From contig NZ_JAAIKD010000001.1 in assembly GCF_010820555.1 (NCBI RefSeq), positions 1 to 64,000 on the forward strand: a DNA stretch of 64,000 nucleotides. Direction: 5' to 3'. Both the position numbers and the translations under genes were made by a program. Positions 1 to 9,068 of the stretch are shown here, piece after piece. Each line of letters starts with the position of its first letter. The first letter of the stretch is position 1. The notes under the pieces are model-generated. The model was not told the DNA's origin, searched no databases, and was given only the letters and a program-made list of their open reading frames with translations. Origin of the DNA: Psychroflexus aurantiacus. GTDB lineage: Bacteria > Bacteroidota > Bacteroidia > Flavobacteriales > Flavobacteriaceae.

Positions 1-1946
1 CCGTTGAGAATTTCATCGGCATCCAAAATCCCGTCGTTGTCATCATCAAGATCTACACTATCAGCAAGGCCATCGCCATCAGTATCTACACAAATCATAG
101 TGGTATTATCAATGACAGCACTATAACCCGTACCATTATATCCAGCACCAACAACCAAACCATCAGCGTCTACTGAAGGCGTCCCGTTGCCATAGACTCC
201 ATCATCAAAACCATCGGTCCCAACACTGTTATAATACTCATCAGCATCTGAACAGCCATCACCGTCGGAATCTAAATCCAGGTAGTCTGGAACGGTGTCA
301 AGATCTGTATCTGTGGCTGTACAGGTTTGAAGTACAGAATTTCTTATCCATACCCGATGAATGGTACTTCGGCTTGGGTTGTTAGGGAAATCATCAACCT
401 CCCAGCGCGACCCTCTTCCTCTAATACCCCAATGGTAATTCCCTGTTCTATAAAAGGGAAATTCAGTTAGTGCAAGGTCCCCCCTGTTAATGTCACCGTT
501 ATTGGTAGCCAAAGGAATATTAGCAGTATGACCCGTAAGAGCCGTGAAGTTGGCCGCTATAGTTGAAGATAGATTTCCTGTACCCGTTGCTGCATAAGAC
601 AAGCCCTGATCTGTTTTAAAATGTATAATTCTGCTATGACCACTGGTCTCGGCATAAAACCGCAACTCATCTGCACCCGTTAAATTTGCGGTTCTGGCAT
701 TGCCGGCATGACCCCATTTGGTTAGGTGTAAAGACTCATCATTACCCAGAACGGCACTGCTGGTTATGGGTAAATTTGCATTAGCAGGTATAACATTTAA
801 ATCAGGATTTGTACCCCCCTCATGAACATATTGTAAGATGAGCACCCAACCCCCTCCTTCTGAAGCGTCGATATCGGCCTGGAAAAGGCCACTCCCTAAA
901 TTGAAGTAATACCTCCCTGTCGGAAAATTATTTGCTAATGCTAAATCTGTAATGGGTTTATTTTCAGTTCCATTGACGCAGGCGCCTTCATCGGCATCAG
1001 AAATACCATCATTGTCGGCATCTAAGTCCTCACTATCCAAAACACCATCCCCGTCGGTATCTGTATCACAAATAATTTCATAATCTCCCAGGAGTTCTGT
1101 ACAGGCTGTATTATTGGCATTTCTCATGGAAACGCTGTATGTACCCGGAGCCAAGCCGGTAAAATTGGGGCTGGTCTGCCAGGTGCCGCTATTTAGCCTG
1201 TACTCGAAATCATCGGCTCCGCTAGGATTTGTCACGTTAATCTCCCCTGTGTTTGTACTGCACAAAGGACGGACAACCTCAACAGCAGCAAACACACTGC
1301 AGGGCTCTTGGGTTACTTCCAGTCGTGGACGATTGCCTGCAGTTGCAGCATCATCAGAGTATATACTGAACCATGAATTTTGTGTAACCTGTGGAACCAA
1401 AATAAGCCCATAATTTGGATGAGTTCCATCTAACCATTCCTGTGCTAAAGTTGTAATGTCTATATTAAAAACTGTCCCCGCACCATTCGCATCGTTTCCT
1501 GTTGCAGAGCCATAGACAGTACCGGCATAATCTCCTCCAGGAGTTGTCCAGGCTTCGTTTCCTGTGGAGTTCCAGGTTAAGCCACCTACATTGTCAAAAC
1601 AGCCAGACCCTTCAGTCCAGGCTTTGGTAACCCTATAAACATTGAAAGGTATATCTCCATTAGCTCCCTCATTCCCTTGAACCAATCTTAAATTAGCAGA
1701 AGTGATATTATAGTAGGTATCAAGAGAGCTTAAATCAAACTCGATAAAAGTGTTTTCTTGAAAAGTATCCCACGCATCAATATAGGTAAGATTACACCCT
1801 CCTTGATTATTATTTACTCCATCTTCATAATTGGATGTAACTTTTGTGGAAGTAATATTGGTTTGAGCATAAGCACCAAAACTATGCTGCAAAAGGAACA
1901 GCACTAGCAGAAATTCCAGCCTTTTTTTAATAAATTCTACGCGCAT
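1..1946 (-). CDS. Large secreted multidomain protein with thrombospondin type 3 repeats (N-terminal part; continues past left edge)
   Basis: The minus strand is open from an ATG at 1946 to the window edge (about 648 codons, no stop), so the C-terminus is missing. A signal peptide ends near AYAQ (residue 28). Residues about 30-200 resemble the DNRLRE/CBM96-type beta-sandwich ([29 protein letters not shown]). Next come a short SprB-like repeat ([18 protein letters not shown]), then acidic Asp-rich calcium-binding motifs of the thrombospondin type 3 kind ([19 protein letters not shown]), a globular domain with a fibrinogen-like [10 protein letters not shown] motif, and two more type 3 repeat blocks. 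Such proteins in Flavobacteriaceae are usually cell-surface or secreted adhesins ending in a type IX secretion signal; that end is not visible here. The exact ligand is unknown. Confidence 0.8.
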   Translation of the reverse strand, partial: MRVEFIKKRLEFLLVLFLLQHSFGAYAQTNITSTKVTSNYEDGVNNNQGGCNLTYIDAWDTFQENTFIEFDLSSLDTYYNITSANLRLVQGNEGANGDIPFNVYRVTKAWTEGSGCFDNVGGLTWNSTGNEAWTTPGGDYAGTVYGSATGNDANGAGTVFNIDITTLAQEWLDGTHPNYGLILVPQVTQNSWFSIYSDDAATAGNRPRLEVTQEPCSVFAAVEVVRPLCSTNTGEINVTNPSGADDFEYRLNSGTWQTSPNFTGLAPGTYSVSMRNANNTACTELLGDYEIICDTDTDGDGVLDSEDLDADNDGISDADEGACVNGTENKPITDLALANNFPTGRYYFNLGSGLFQADIDASEGGGWVLILQYVHEGGTNPDLNVIPANANLPITSSAVLGNDESLHLTKWGHAGNARTANLTGADELRFYAETSGHSRIIHFKTDQGLSYAATGTGNLSSTIAANFTALTGHTANIPLATNNGDINRGDLALTEFPFYRTGNYHWGIRGRGSRWEVDDFPNNPSRSTIHRVWIRNSVLQTCTATDTDLDTVPDYLDLDSDGDGCSDADEYYNSVGTDGFDDGVYGNGTPSVDADGLVVGAGYNGTGYSAVIDNTTMICVDTDGDGLADSVDLDDDNDGILDADEILN

Positions 1947-2189
1947 ACCGAAATATCAAATCATAAATTATGATTAATATTTAAAATTAAGAATAGAAAA
2001 AATAAAGTGATTCGAATAATTGCTGTAGATTATTTTAGATTGCTAAAAAACAGAGGTTTACATAAAAAAAAACGCTCAAAAACCTGTTTTTTAACTTTTC
2101 AAGCTTTAAACGCTAAGCCTCAGAAAGAGAATACATTAGAATAAATCCTTATTTTACTGAGGGTGCTAAATAAGAAATAATTCAGAAGC

Positions 2190-3464
2190 TTAAGGCTTGA
2201 CGACTTCACCGCCTTTCATGACAAAAATGACCTGGGTGAGGGTTGAAATATCCTGGATTGGATTTTTTTCAACAGCGATAATATCGGCAATTTTACCTGC
2301 TTCAATCGATCCGTATACGTCCTCTACCTTAAGCAATTGGGCGGGAACCACTGTTGCAGACTGTATCGCTTCCATAGGAGGCATACCCACTTCTACCATA
2401 TACCCAAACTCTTTAGCGTTGTTTCCATGCTTAAACACGCCGGCATCGGTTCCAAACAAAATATTGACTCCTTTTTTATAGGCTTTTGCAAAGGTGTTTT
2501 GAATTTTAGGGCCAATCGCCTTGGCTTTAGGAACTACCAGTGCCGGATAATAGCCTTCGATTTCAGCTAACTCGGCAACGCTCTTCCCCGCCGTGATCGT
2601 AGGCACAAGGTAGGCATCGTGTTTTATCATCAGTTCCATGGTCTCGTCAGACATCAGTGTTCCATGTTCAATGGTCCTTATTCCTGCTTTGACGGCTCGC
2701 TGCATGCCTTCATCACCGTGCGCATGCGCAGCGGTGAGCATACCATAATCATTTGCTGTTTCTACAATAGCCCGTATTTCGTCCTCGAAAAACTGTGGAT
2801 TTTGACCGCTCTTAGCGACACTCAACACGCCTCCGGTGGCGGTAATTTTAATCACATCCGAACCATTTTTGTATCGCTGTCTTACCGCTTCTCTGGCTTC
2901 GGCTGTTCCATTGATCACTCCTTCGGCAGGGCCAGGCGTACCCATCAAATCGGCCTTATATCCATTGGTAGGATCGGCATGACCTCCCGTTGTTGCGATA
3001 GATTTACCTGCAGAATAAATCCGCGGCCCCATCACTAAACCTTTATCAATCGCATCCCTTAAACTGGTGTTGACTCCGGTTCCTCCCAGATCTCTCACCG
3101 AGGTAAACCCCGCCAGCAAGGTAGTCTTGGCGTGAACTTGCGCTTCGTAAGCCACATCAGCCTCATTGAGTGTGAAGGGTTTGATGTAATTGTCTTTAGA
3201 GGTTTCAGATTCCAGATGCACATGCATATCGAACAGGCCCGGAAGAACTGTTGCATTTCTGAGATCTATTAATACTGCGTATTCCGGTAGGTCTGTAAAA
3301 CCGTCTTTAACCTCAACAATACGATCGTTTTCTACAATGATGGTTTTTTTGGAGACCACCTCTCCTTTTTTAACATCCACCAAATTTCCACAGTAAATAA
3401 AGGTTTGCTGGGCTGAAAGCGTTAGTGTCCATACTAACAGGACAAGGGATAGTAATGATTTCAT
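2190..3464 (-). CDS. Secreted amidohydrolase-family protein (imidazolonepropionase/prolidase-like)
   Basis: A 424-residue metal-dependent hydrolase with a signal peptide (residues 1-18, ending LTLSA), so it probably acts in the periplasm or is exported. It shows the amidohydrolase metal site in order: HVH at 81-83, a Lys at about 206 (KITATGG) that could be the carboxylated bridging ligand, HAH at 247-249, EHGT at 266-269 and the catalytic Asp in FGTDAG near 340. Family members closest in layout cleave Xaa-Pro or similar dipeptides or hydantoin-type rings; the substrate cannot be told from sequence. It is monocistronic by appearance, with a strong terminator separating it from the upstream ferritin-like gene. 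Length is normal for the family. Confidence 0.88.
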   Translation of the reverse strand: MKSLLSLVLLVWTLTLSAQQTFIYCGNLVDVKKGEVVSKKTIIVENDRIVEVKDGFTDLPEYAVLIDLRNATVLPGLFDMHVHLESETSKDNYIKPFTLNEADVAYEAQVHAKTTLLAGFTSVRDLGGTGVNTSLRDAIDKGLVMGPRIYSAGKSIATTGGHADPTNGYKADLMGTPGPAEGVINGTAEAREAVRQRYKNGSDVIKITATGGVLSVAKSGQNPQFFEDEIRAIVETANDYGMLTAAHAHGDEGMQRAVKAGIRTIEHGTLMSDETMELMIKHDAYLVPTITAGKSVAELAEIEGYYPALVVPKAKAIGPKIQNTFAKAYKKGVNILFGTDAGVFKHGNNAKEFGYMVEVGMPPMEAIQSATVVPAQLLKVEDVYGSIEAGKIADIIAVEKNPIQDISTLTQVIFVMKGGEVVKP

Positions 3465-3600
3465 AGGGTTTTATATTTTGATTAAAAATAGGAAATTTTA
3501 TGAATGAAAGGACTTGAGAAGCAGATATAAAAATTGACATGCTTTCTCTTGATTATTTATAAAACACATCCTGCAAAATCTGTTGAAGCAGAATCTTTTC

Positions 3601-3631
3601 AAAAAAAAGAGGTTACCTGATGTAACCTCTT
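3601..3631 (-). terminator. Rho-independent terminator of the ferritin-like gene
   Basis: A perfect 10-bp stem AAGAGGTTAC/GTAACCTCTT (3607-3616 with 3622-3631) with a five-base loop. On the minus strand it is followed by a run of T. It lies about 30 bp after the stop of the gene at 3661-4110. Confidence 0.85.
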
Positions 3632-3660
3632 TTTTATTTATTGAAAAAACTTTATTCTGC

Positions 3661-4110
3661 CTAGGCAAAATCTTTGATGGTTTTGACGTGGTCTAGAGCT
3701 GCCTGCAAACTGCTGCGGTGTTTTTCAAGTACTGTTCTGGTAGAGGCAGGAAGATCCACTTCTTTTAAAATTTCATTATAATCTTCAAGAGCCTTCTTTT
3801 CACCTCTGATGGCTTCTTTCAGCACCGCTTCATCACTATTGCTCGAAAAAGTAGATTTAAGGTTCATCCAGACGCGATGCGCATCGCCTTTGATACTTGT
3901 CCCCTTATCCGGCTTTTCACCAAAAGATCTGATTTCTTCTTTAATCTCATGTCCGAAATCGTATCTGTCGGTAGCGCGTTCCTTAAAGAAATTTTTAAGG
4001 TCGCTGTTTTTTACGTTGTCTTTGGCAGCTATGTAACCAGCCTCAGCATCGTAATTTTTCTCTAATAGTTCGTTGAGTTTATTGGACACTTTTTCTGTAT
4101 ACTTCATCAT
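3661..4110 (-). CDS. Ferritin-like four-helix protein, DUF2383/PA2169 family
   Basis: A 149-residue, all-helical, soluble protein of the length expected for the DUF2383 (PA2169-type) ferritin-like family. Carboxylate and His residues that could bind a metal pair recur in the helices: EAGY near 23, RYDFGHEI near 52, and GEKKALEDYNEI near 107. No signal peptide. Family members are often general-stress proteins, but the metal load and function are not established. The gene stands alone, followed by a strong terminator. Confidence 0.8.
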   Translation of the reverse strand: MMKYTEKVSNKLNELLEKNYDAEAGYIAAKDNVKNSDLKNFFKERATDRYDFGHEIKEEIRSFGEKPDKGTSIKGDAHRVWMNLKSTFSSNSDEAVLKEAIRGEKKALEDYNEILKEVDLPASTRTVLEKHRSSLQAALDHVKTIKDFA

Positions 4111-4606
4111 TTATATTTTAATTAGTTTATCCATAATATAAAACTGAAATGCCTTATTTCTTCAAGGATTAACAACTTTTAACCCTGGGATTAATAGTAT
4201 TTTAGCGGATGTTAAAACGCTGTACGTTCAAATTATAGAGGCATGAAGGCTCTGACAAAGTAGTTTTTTAAAGATTTTAGGACCTTCAGCCTGTATCTGA
4301 TATAAAAATGCCAGGGTAATCTTTTTTCTAACTCATCAGTCTGTTTTAAATATGAAAATCAAATTTTATTTCACACCAACCTGCCTGTGCGTAACTTCTC
4401 AGACAGGCTTATCAAAAAAATAGACTAAGCCAGGCAAATTTTTGATAATCATTTGTATAAAGATGTGTTTACTTCGGAAAAAGCTTAGCGGTCTTAGCGT
4501 GAAAAAACAGATGCAAAAGGCTGATGATAACTCATTTGTATCCAGTAGCTGACTATTGTTTGATACTGAATACATACACTTGTTTTAATACATTTAAAAA
4601 AAAACC
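4111..4606. other. Intergenic region with weak repeat fragments
   Basis: No convincing gene in about 500 bases on either strand. It contains a small hairpin (GCCTGT about 4383-4388 with ACAGGC downstream) and, near 4480-4507, a stretch resembling the dispersed 'cttagcg...cttagcgtga' repeats seen in intergenic spacers of many bacteria. The region is AT-rich and likely a decayed spacer. Confidence 0.4.
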
Positions 4607-5026
4607 TCAATTCATGTATTGAACGCTGATGGTTGAATTCTTATCCAATTTGAATTTACATTTAGAAAAATTTGGACGACCTAAGGAGGTCATGTTGGAA
4701 GCCCCCACAGGCTCTTGAGGAAATCCGAAAAAATTGGTATCCATCTCGGTATTTCCATTTAAATCCTGAAAGACTGAAACAGCATACTCCCCTTGATCCA
4801 AATTCTCAAAAGTGAATTCGGCCTGGGAACCAAAGTCTTTAATTTGTGCTGTTCTCACTGCTTTTTCTTCATCACTGGGATATCCGTCCGCTTTGTCATG
4901 CAGAGACATATAGATGATTCCTTTACTTTTCTCAATATCTTCAATAACGACCTTAAGATTGAATTTTTGAGCCGATCCTGAAAAACTTGTCATTAGCGCT
5001 ATCATACTAATTAAAACTATTCGCAT
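4607..5026 (-). CDS. Secreted DUF2141 domain protein
   Basis: A 139-residue protein: signal peptide (residues 1-19, ending SGSAQ) followed by a compact beta-rich DUF2141 domain. Visible family features are the opening strand LKVVIEDIEKSKGIIYMSL, the central FTFENLDQGEYAVSVFQD and the DxNGNxxMDxNFFGFPQEPVG turn that characterises the family. DUF2141 proteins are exported and common in Bacteroidota and Proteobacteria; their role is unknown. No partner gene is adjacent. Confidence 0.88.
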   Translation of the reverse strand: MRIVLISMIALMTSFSGSAQKFNLKVVIEDIEKSKGIIYMSLHDKADGYPSDEEKAVRTAQIKDFGSQAEFTFENLDQGEYAVSVFQDLNGNTEMDTNFFGFPQEPVGASNMTSLGRPNFSKCKFKLDKNSTISVQYMN

Positions 5027-5750
5027 GCTTATTTTTTATAATTGAAGATAAGCAATTCGAGCCTAAACTAAGATGATAAAACATAAAATTTCACGAGCTT
5101 CTTAAATAATCCTTACCGAATGATTTTATGGATGACTGAGAATCCAATACTTAAGGCTTATCTCAGCCTGAACTTCATTTAAGATTAGACAAATCATGTC
5201 GGATTACGGTATGGTATAAAAACTTTAAGCGATAACTTTTTAATTTAGAGCCAACCAATTAACCTATTCCCTATGAAAATTCTATTCTTAATTCTTCTCG
5301 TCTACTTCTCAAAACTTACCACACATTTATCAGCGCCCACTTAGCTAAGATCTGCGCCTTTAAAAAAGTTTCAAATAAATTATATCGATTAAACTATAGA
5401 TTTAAAAACGTTTAAGTTTCTTATTTACAGTCCGCTATTGAAAACATACAGACTCATATAAGCGATAGACACTCTTACTATGTCTATAGTGTATCGGAGC
5501 ACAAAGCCTCAAAATAATAAAAATTCAAAGCTCAATTCATACATGAATATTCTAGAAAAGATTATCAGGGTATTGATTTATGCCTTTTTGGTATTATCTA
5601 TATACTTAATTATACACAACTTATTTGTTTACGGAGTACCTGCCGACTAATAAGCTATCGCTTCAAGCATATGAATAACAGTCTACTACTTCCTCTCAAA
5701 CTAAACACTTAACCTCATGAAGATTTAATAAAACCAAAAGACAAGCTGCT
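5027..5750. other. Long AT-rich spacer with only small open frames
   Basis: About 720 bases without a convincing full-length gene. It holds a 23-codon frame (5273-5344, +) that looks like an isolated signal peptide (MKILFLILLVYFSKLTTHLS), an in-frame fragment ending near 5517 (HSYYVYSVSEHKASK then stop), and a 35-codon membrane frame (listed separately). The pattern suggests remnants of one or more small secreted-protein genes. Confidence 0.4.
5543..5650 (+). CDS. Possible small single-pass membrane protein (35 aa)
   Basis: ATG at 5543 to TAA at 5648-5650. The product begins MNILEKIIRVLIYAF and has one hydrophobic segment of about 19 residues, then a short polar tail (VYGVPAD). No homologue is recognised and no clear promoter or ribosome site is visible. 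It is short enough to be chance in AT-rich DNA, so treat it as a candidate only. Confidence 0.25.
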   Translation: MNILEKIIRVLIYAFLVLSIYLIIHNLFVYGVPAD

Positions 5751-6218
5751 ATGAAAAAAATCAAATTATTAATCCTGTTGTCAATTCTGACTCACGGAAC
5801 ACTTTATTCACAATGGGAAACAAAGTATCATGTTAACGATTTTGGAGATCAAACCTGCAAAACTTATGAGACTTTTGTAGTCACCGGCACATTTACAAAT
5901 TCAGCAAATACAAATCGGGATGCTGCTTTTGCGTTTATCAAAGATGGAAAAAGCTTAATTATAAAAGTTTATGAATACGGTTCTAATTTAGCTACATCCT
6001 TAGACCATAGCTTTGAAGAGGTCAAAATAAAACTCCCCGGAGGCAAAATTCTAAAGCTTGACAGTGTCCCATTTACTAAACAGGGCAGCTTATGCTTTAA
6101 AGATCAAAATTTCACTGAGGCCATATCGGCCTTGTCAAATTCAGGCCCATATACGATAGTGTTTGACAGAACCACCGACTATTCAACTAGCAGTTATAAG
6201 GTAAAGTTTGATTTATAA
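5751..6218 (+). CDS. Hypothetical secreted protein (155 aa)
   Basis: A signal peptide (residues 1-20, ending TLYSQ) and a mature domain of about 135 residues with alternating beta-strand patterns and two Cys (CKTYETF near 36 and GSLCFKD near 114) that could form a disulphide in the periplasm. I do not recognise the family. The gene stands alone between AT-rich spacers; the following spacer contains a nuclease-gene remnant on the other strand. Start is the first ATG and gives a well-formed signal peptide. Confidence 0.7.
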   Translation: MKKIKLLILLSILTHGTLYSQWETKYHVNDFGDQTCKTYETFVVTGTFTNSANTNRDAAFAFIKDGKSLIIKVYEYGSNLATSLDHSFEEVKIKLPGGKILKLDSVPFTKQGSLCFKDQNFTEAISALSNSGPYTIVFDRTTDYSTSSYKVKFDL

Positions 6219-6370
6219 AAACAGTCTCAGCAGGTTTTTAAATATCCACTTAACCTGCTTCGGAATCGAACAGGATATGACTATCGTCCATAAACAGAGC
6301 TGACTTCATTATACAGACCCTAAGGCTAAGAACGAGTGTAAGCCAGGAAGCCAAGGTTTGAAACCATTTC

Positions 6371-6416
6371 TATTTGCTCCCTTTCAACTCCGATAGTTAT
6401 CGGGAGAGCGAACTTT
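6371..6416 (-). repeat. tRNA-like repeat fragment interrupted by a CGATA-GT-TATCG palindrome
   Basis: Read on the minus strand this resembles the T-arm and 3' acceptor end of the tRNA-Asn at 10436-10509, including the TTTGC flank just beyond the tRNA. The T-loop side is replaced by a near-perfect palindrome CTCCGATAGTTATCGGGAG (6388-6406). The same palindrome sits at the same place in the longer tRNA-like copy at 10035-10120. It directly abuts, and supplies the stop codon of, the GIY-YIG remnant at 6397-6601. Confidence 0.65.
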
Positions 6417-6601
6417 CTCTATATTTATGAAGTAATTTTATGCGCATTTCAGGATAGGTTCTCAAGTTCTGAATATATATACTTTAGTTTGATCTTTTTA
6501 ATATGTTTTTCTAAAGCTGGGCCTTGACTTTTGGTTTCACATTTAAGGTTTAAGTACAATTCCCGGTCTTTCGCTTTAGAAGTGAATTTAGGAGAGTTCT
6601 T
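6397..6601 (-). pseudogene. GIY-YIG endonuclease remnant (C-terminal half, frameshifted)
   Basis: Minus-strand translation from about 6601 gives KNSPKFTSKAKDRELYLN, then ALEKHIKKIKLKYIY. This matches the C-terminal half of the small GIY-YIG (YhbQ-like) proteins common in Flavobacteriaceae. After SELENLS the frame is broken; the expected tail NLRTYPEMRIKLLHKYRE continues in another frame and ends at a TAA inside the palindrome at 6397-6399. The N-terminal half with the GIY and YIG motifs is absent. It lies just past the stop of the TonB receptor. A dead gene. Confidence 0.7.
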
Positions 6602-6648
6602 TACCTAAGCTTCCCACTCCTGTGTTTATCTTTTTGAAGGTGCATTTT

Positions 6649-8892
6649 TTAAAATGTAACACTTAGCTTTCCTCTGATATAAAATGGAATGCCTGGTGTA
6701 AAATGTATTTCTTCGGAAGAAATCGATTCATTGGATAAACGACTTTCAGTTGCGAACTGGGTTTCATTCCATTCGGTATTTAGCAGATTCTCTACAATGA
6801 TTCCAAAAGACCAATTCTTCCGATTGTAATTAATATTCAAATCGGTAACAAAATAGCCCTCTGCCACAATAGAGTTGTCTTCATTAGCAGGCCTGTCACT
6901 GACAAAGCGATAAGTGAGCCCGCCGGAATAATTTCCTAAGCCATTGACGATAATCCCTCCAGAGGAAGTAAGGTCGGGTGCCAATGGAATAAAGTCTTGC
7001 CCGTCGGGTTGCTCCAGGCTTCTGGCATAGGTATAGTTGATATCGCTATATAAATATAACCAATCCCATGCCTGGTAGCGCGCCCCCAACTCTAAACCGA
7101 GTCGGTTGGTTTTCCCGCTTGGTTCAACGATTCCTGCATCCCCAACATACACGAATTCCTGCTCCAGAAACAAACTCCAGAGGCTTGCATTTAGGGCTAA
7201 CTTATCTGTCGGTTTTATAATAGTCCCTAAGTCCACTCCATAAGCTGCAGGAAGTATGGACTTTCCCTTATTGGCGACTACAACTCTGGCATCATTAGAG
7301 TGAAATCCGATTCCCGATTTAAGAAAAAGCTTCCAGTTTCCATTTACCGAGTAGATTGTATTCAACTTCGGACTAAATGCAAATTTTGATTCACTTTGAT
7401 TATCATAGGTTTCGCTTAGCTTGTTTAAATAATCGAATTTAAAATAATCCAGTCTGAGTGCCGGATTGAGGGTCCATTTCCCCTTTTTAAGTTGGGTGTT
7501 TAAAAAAGCATAGGCATTTACCTCGTCTACATCCCCTAATGAAATTTGATCTAGGGTCGTTTTTCGGTTTAATGTACTTGACAACTCTACATCGTCTACA
7601 TCATCATAGCGAAACCCGATCCCGGAAGCATAGTCGAACTCGATGTCGTTTCCTAGATCAATATTCTTTTTTTCAAAAACACTTTCAGCACCAACTAGGA
7701 CACGATTTTCCTTTTGTCGTATTTGGTCACCATTTACAGGATCTTCCAGAAAAAAAGTGAAGTTGGAATAGAGTTCAAAATTATATTGAGAGATAAAAGC
7801 CTTTGATTTTACTACACTATTGTCATCCATCCTTTTTTTGTGATTGAAAAGAAGGTTGGATCTGCTTGTTTTACCCCCTTCTGTATCGTCAATTGCTCCA
7901 AACCTTCCAATTAAACCCCGGTCAATGGCACGCTGCGGCACCTGCCCCGAGGCATCCCATTTGCTTTGGAAATGTGAGGTGGTAACTGTTAATTCCTGAT
8001 TCCCCCTTAAATTGTAATGATACCTTCCCATCATATTTATACGGTTGAAATTTTGAGGAGAGTCAAATGGACCATCAGATAGAGAAAATTCGGAGGCTAC
8101 ATAAGCAGTATTAGTATCGGATTCCAGGAGCTTAAACATACCTACAAATCTTTTGGTATTGAACTGCCCTGCCTCCACGGAGATCAGATTTTTATTTAGG
8201 CTTTTTTTTAGTTGAAGGTCAATATAACCTGCAGTATTGAAATTTCCTTTATCCGAATAATAGGGGCCTTTCCCAAAATCGAGGTTTTTAATGGTTTCAG
8301 GGATAACAAAATGCAAATCTGCATAACCTTGTCCATGGGCGTGTGAAACCATATTTACAGGCATTCCCTCTACGCTTATAGCCACATCGGTTCCATGATC
8401 TACATCAAAACCACGCAGGAAGATCTGTTCTGCTTTTCCACCACCCGCATGCTGCCCAATGATCAAACCCGGCACCTTCCGGAGTATTTCCTGTGATGAT
8501 TTCACGGGATTGATTTGTGTATCAACAGCTACCAATTGGCTGAGCGCATTTACTTCAGATACTAAAATTATTTGTTCCAGAGATATACTCAACTCTTGCA
8601 TCTCTGTTACTATTTTTTTGTTCAAATTATCAGGAGTGATTATTAAAAGTTTGGTTTTATATCCCAGGCTTGAAAAATAGATGGAGTCTTCTGCTGATGT
8701 TTTAGGCAAAGAAAAGGAACCCGTGGCATCAGTTCGACAATATTTTCCCGTTACCTTATTAAAAACAGCTACATATTCCAAAGGCTCATCACTTGAATTG
8801 GTTACTGTGCCTTCCAGACTCTGGGCAAGAATAGCCGTTGTAAAAAGCATTAAAAATGCTGTAAAATAATAGTTCATAGTTAAAGATTTCAT
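6649..8892 (-). CDS. TonB-dependent outer-membrane receptor, probable transition-metal uptake
   Basis: A 747-residue receptor. A second ATG at 8877 (MNYYFTAFLML) begins a more typical signal peptide, so the true start may be there. After the signal comes a carboxypeptidase-regulatory-like beta-sandwich (about 25-105), then the plug (about 125-230: SSQEILRKVPG, IFLRGFDVDHGTD, HAHGQGYADLHFVIPE) and the 22-strand barrel to the C-terminal FYIRGKLSVTF. The HAHGQGYADLH segment in the plug could bind metal. Upstream on the same strand is a His-rich membrane protein (176-bp gap), which supports a role with zinc, nickel, cobalt or copper rather than sugar. Substrate is inferred only. No SusD partner is present. 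Confidence 0.85.
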   Translation of the reverse strand: MKSLTMNYYFTAFLMLFTTAILAQSLEGTVTNSSDEPLEYVAVFNKVTGKYCRTDATGSFSLPKTSAEDSIYFSSLGYKTKLLIITPDNLNKKIVTEMQELSISLEQIILVSEVNALSQLVAVDTQINPVKSSQEILRKVPGLIIGQHAGGGKAEQIFLRGFDVDHGTDVAISVEGMPVNMVSHAHGQGYADLHFVIPETIKNLDFGKGPYYSDKGNFNTAGYIDLQLKKSLNKNLISVEAGQFNTKRFVGMFKLLESDTNTAYVASEFSLSDGPFDSPQNFNRINMMGRYHYNLRGNQELTVTTSHFQSKWDASGQVPQRAIDRGLIGRFGAIDDTEGGKTSRSNLLFNHKKRMDDNSVVKSKAFISQYNFELYSNFTFFLEDPVNGDQIRQKENRVLVGAESVFEKKNIDLGNDIEFDYASGIGFRYDDVDDVELSSTLNRKTTLDQISLGDVDEVNAYAFLNTQLKKGKWTLNPALRLDYFKFDYLNKLSETYDNQSESKFAFSPKLNTIYSVNGNWKLFLKSGIGFHSNDARVVVANKGKSILPAAYGVDLGTIIKPTDKLALNASLWSLFLEQEFVYVGDAGIVEPSGKTNRLGLELGARYQAWDWLYLYSDINYTYARSLEQPDGQDFIPLAPDLTSSGGIIVNGLGNYSGGLTYRFVSDRPANEDNSIVAEGYFVTDLNINYNRKNWSFGIIVENLLNTEWNETQFATESRLSNESISSEEIHFTPGIPFYIRGKLSVTF

Positions 8893-9068
8893 GGGTTAGC
8901 ATTCCCCCTTTTTAAGAGAAGCTGATATATTTATTTTTGAGATTTGAACATATCCATGGATATCCAAGTTGGATGTAAGCTTAGAAAAATTTTAAAACTG
9001 ACATAGGTGAGTCAAATCCATCTTGAATTCATCGGCTGCATACGTCAGCCTAAATAAAATGATATGTC

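Noticed and set aside
1114-1413. Plus-strand open frame of 99 codons in the left-edge gene
   Set aside because: It is the antisense of a long coherent minus-strand gene with signal peptide and known repeats; no own promoter or domain.
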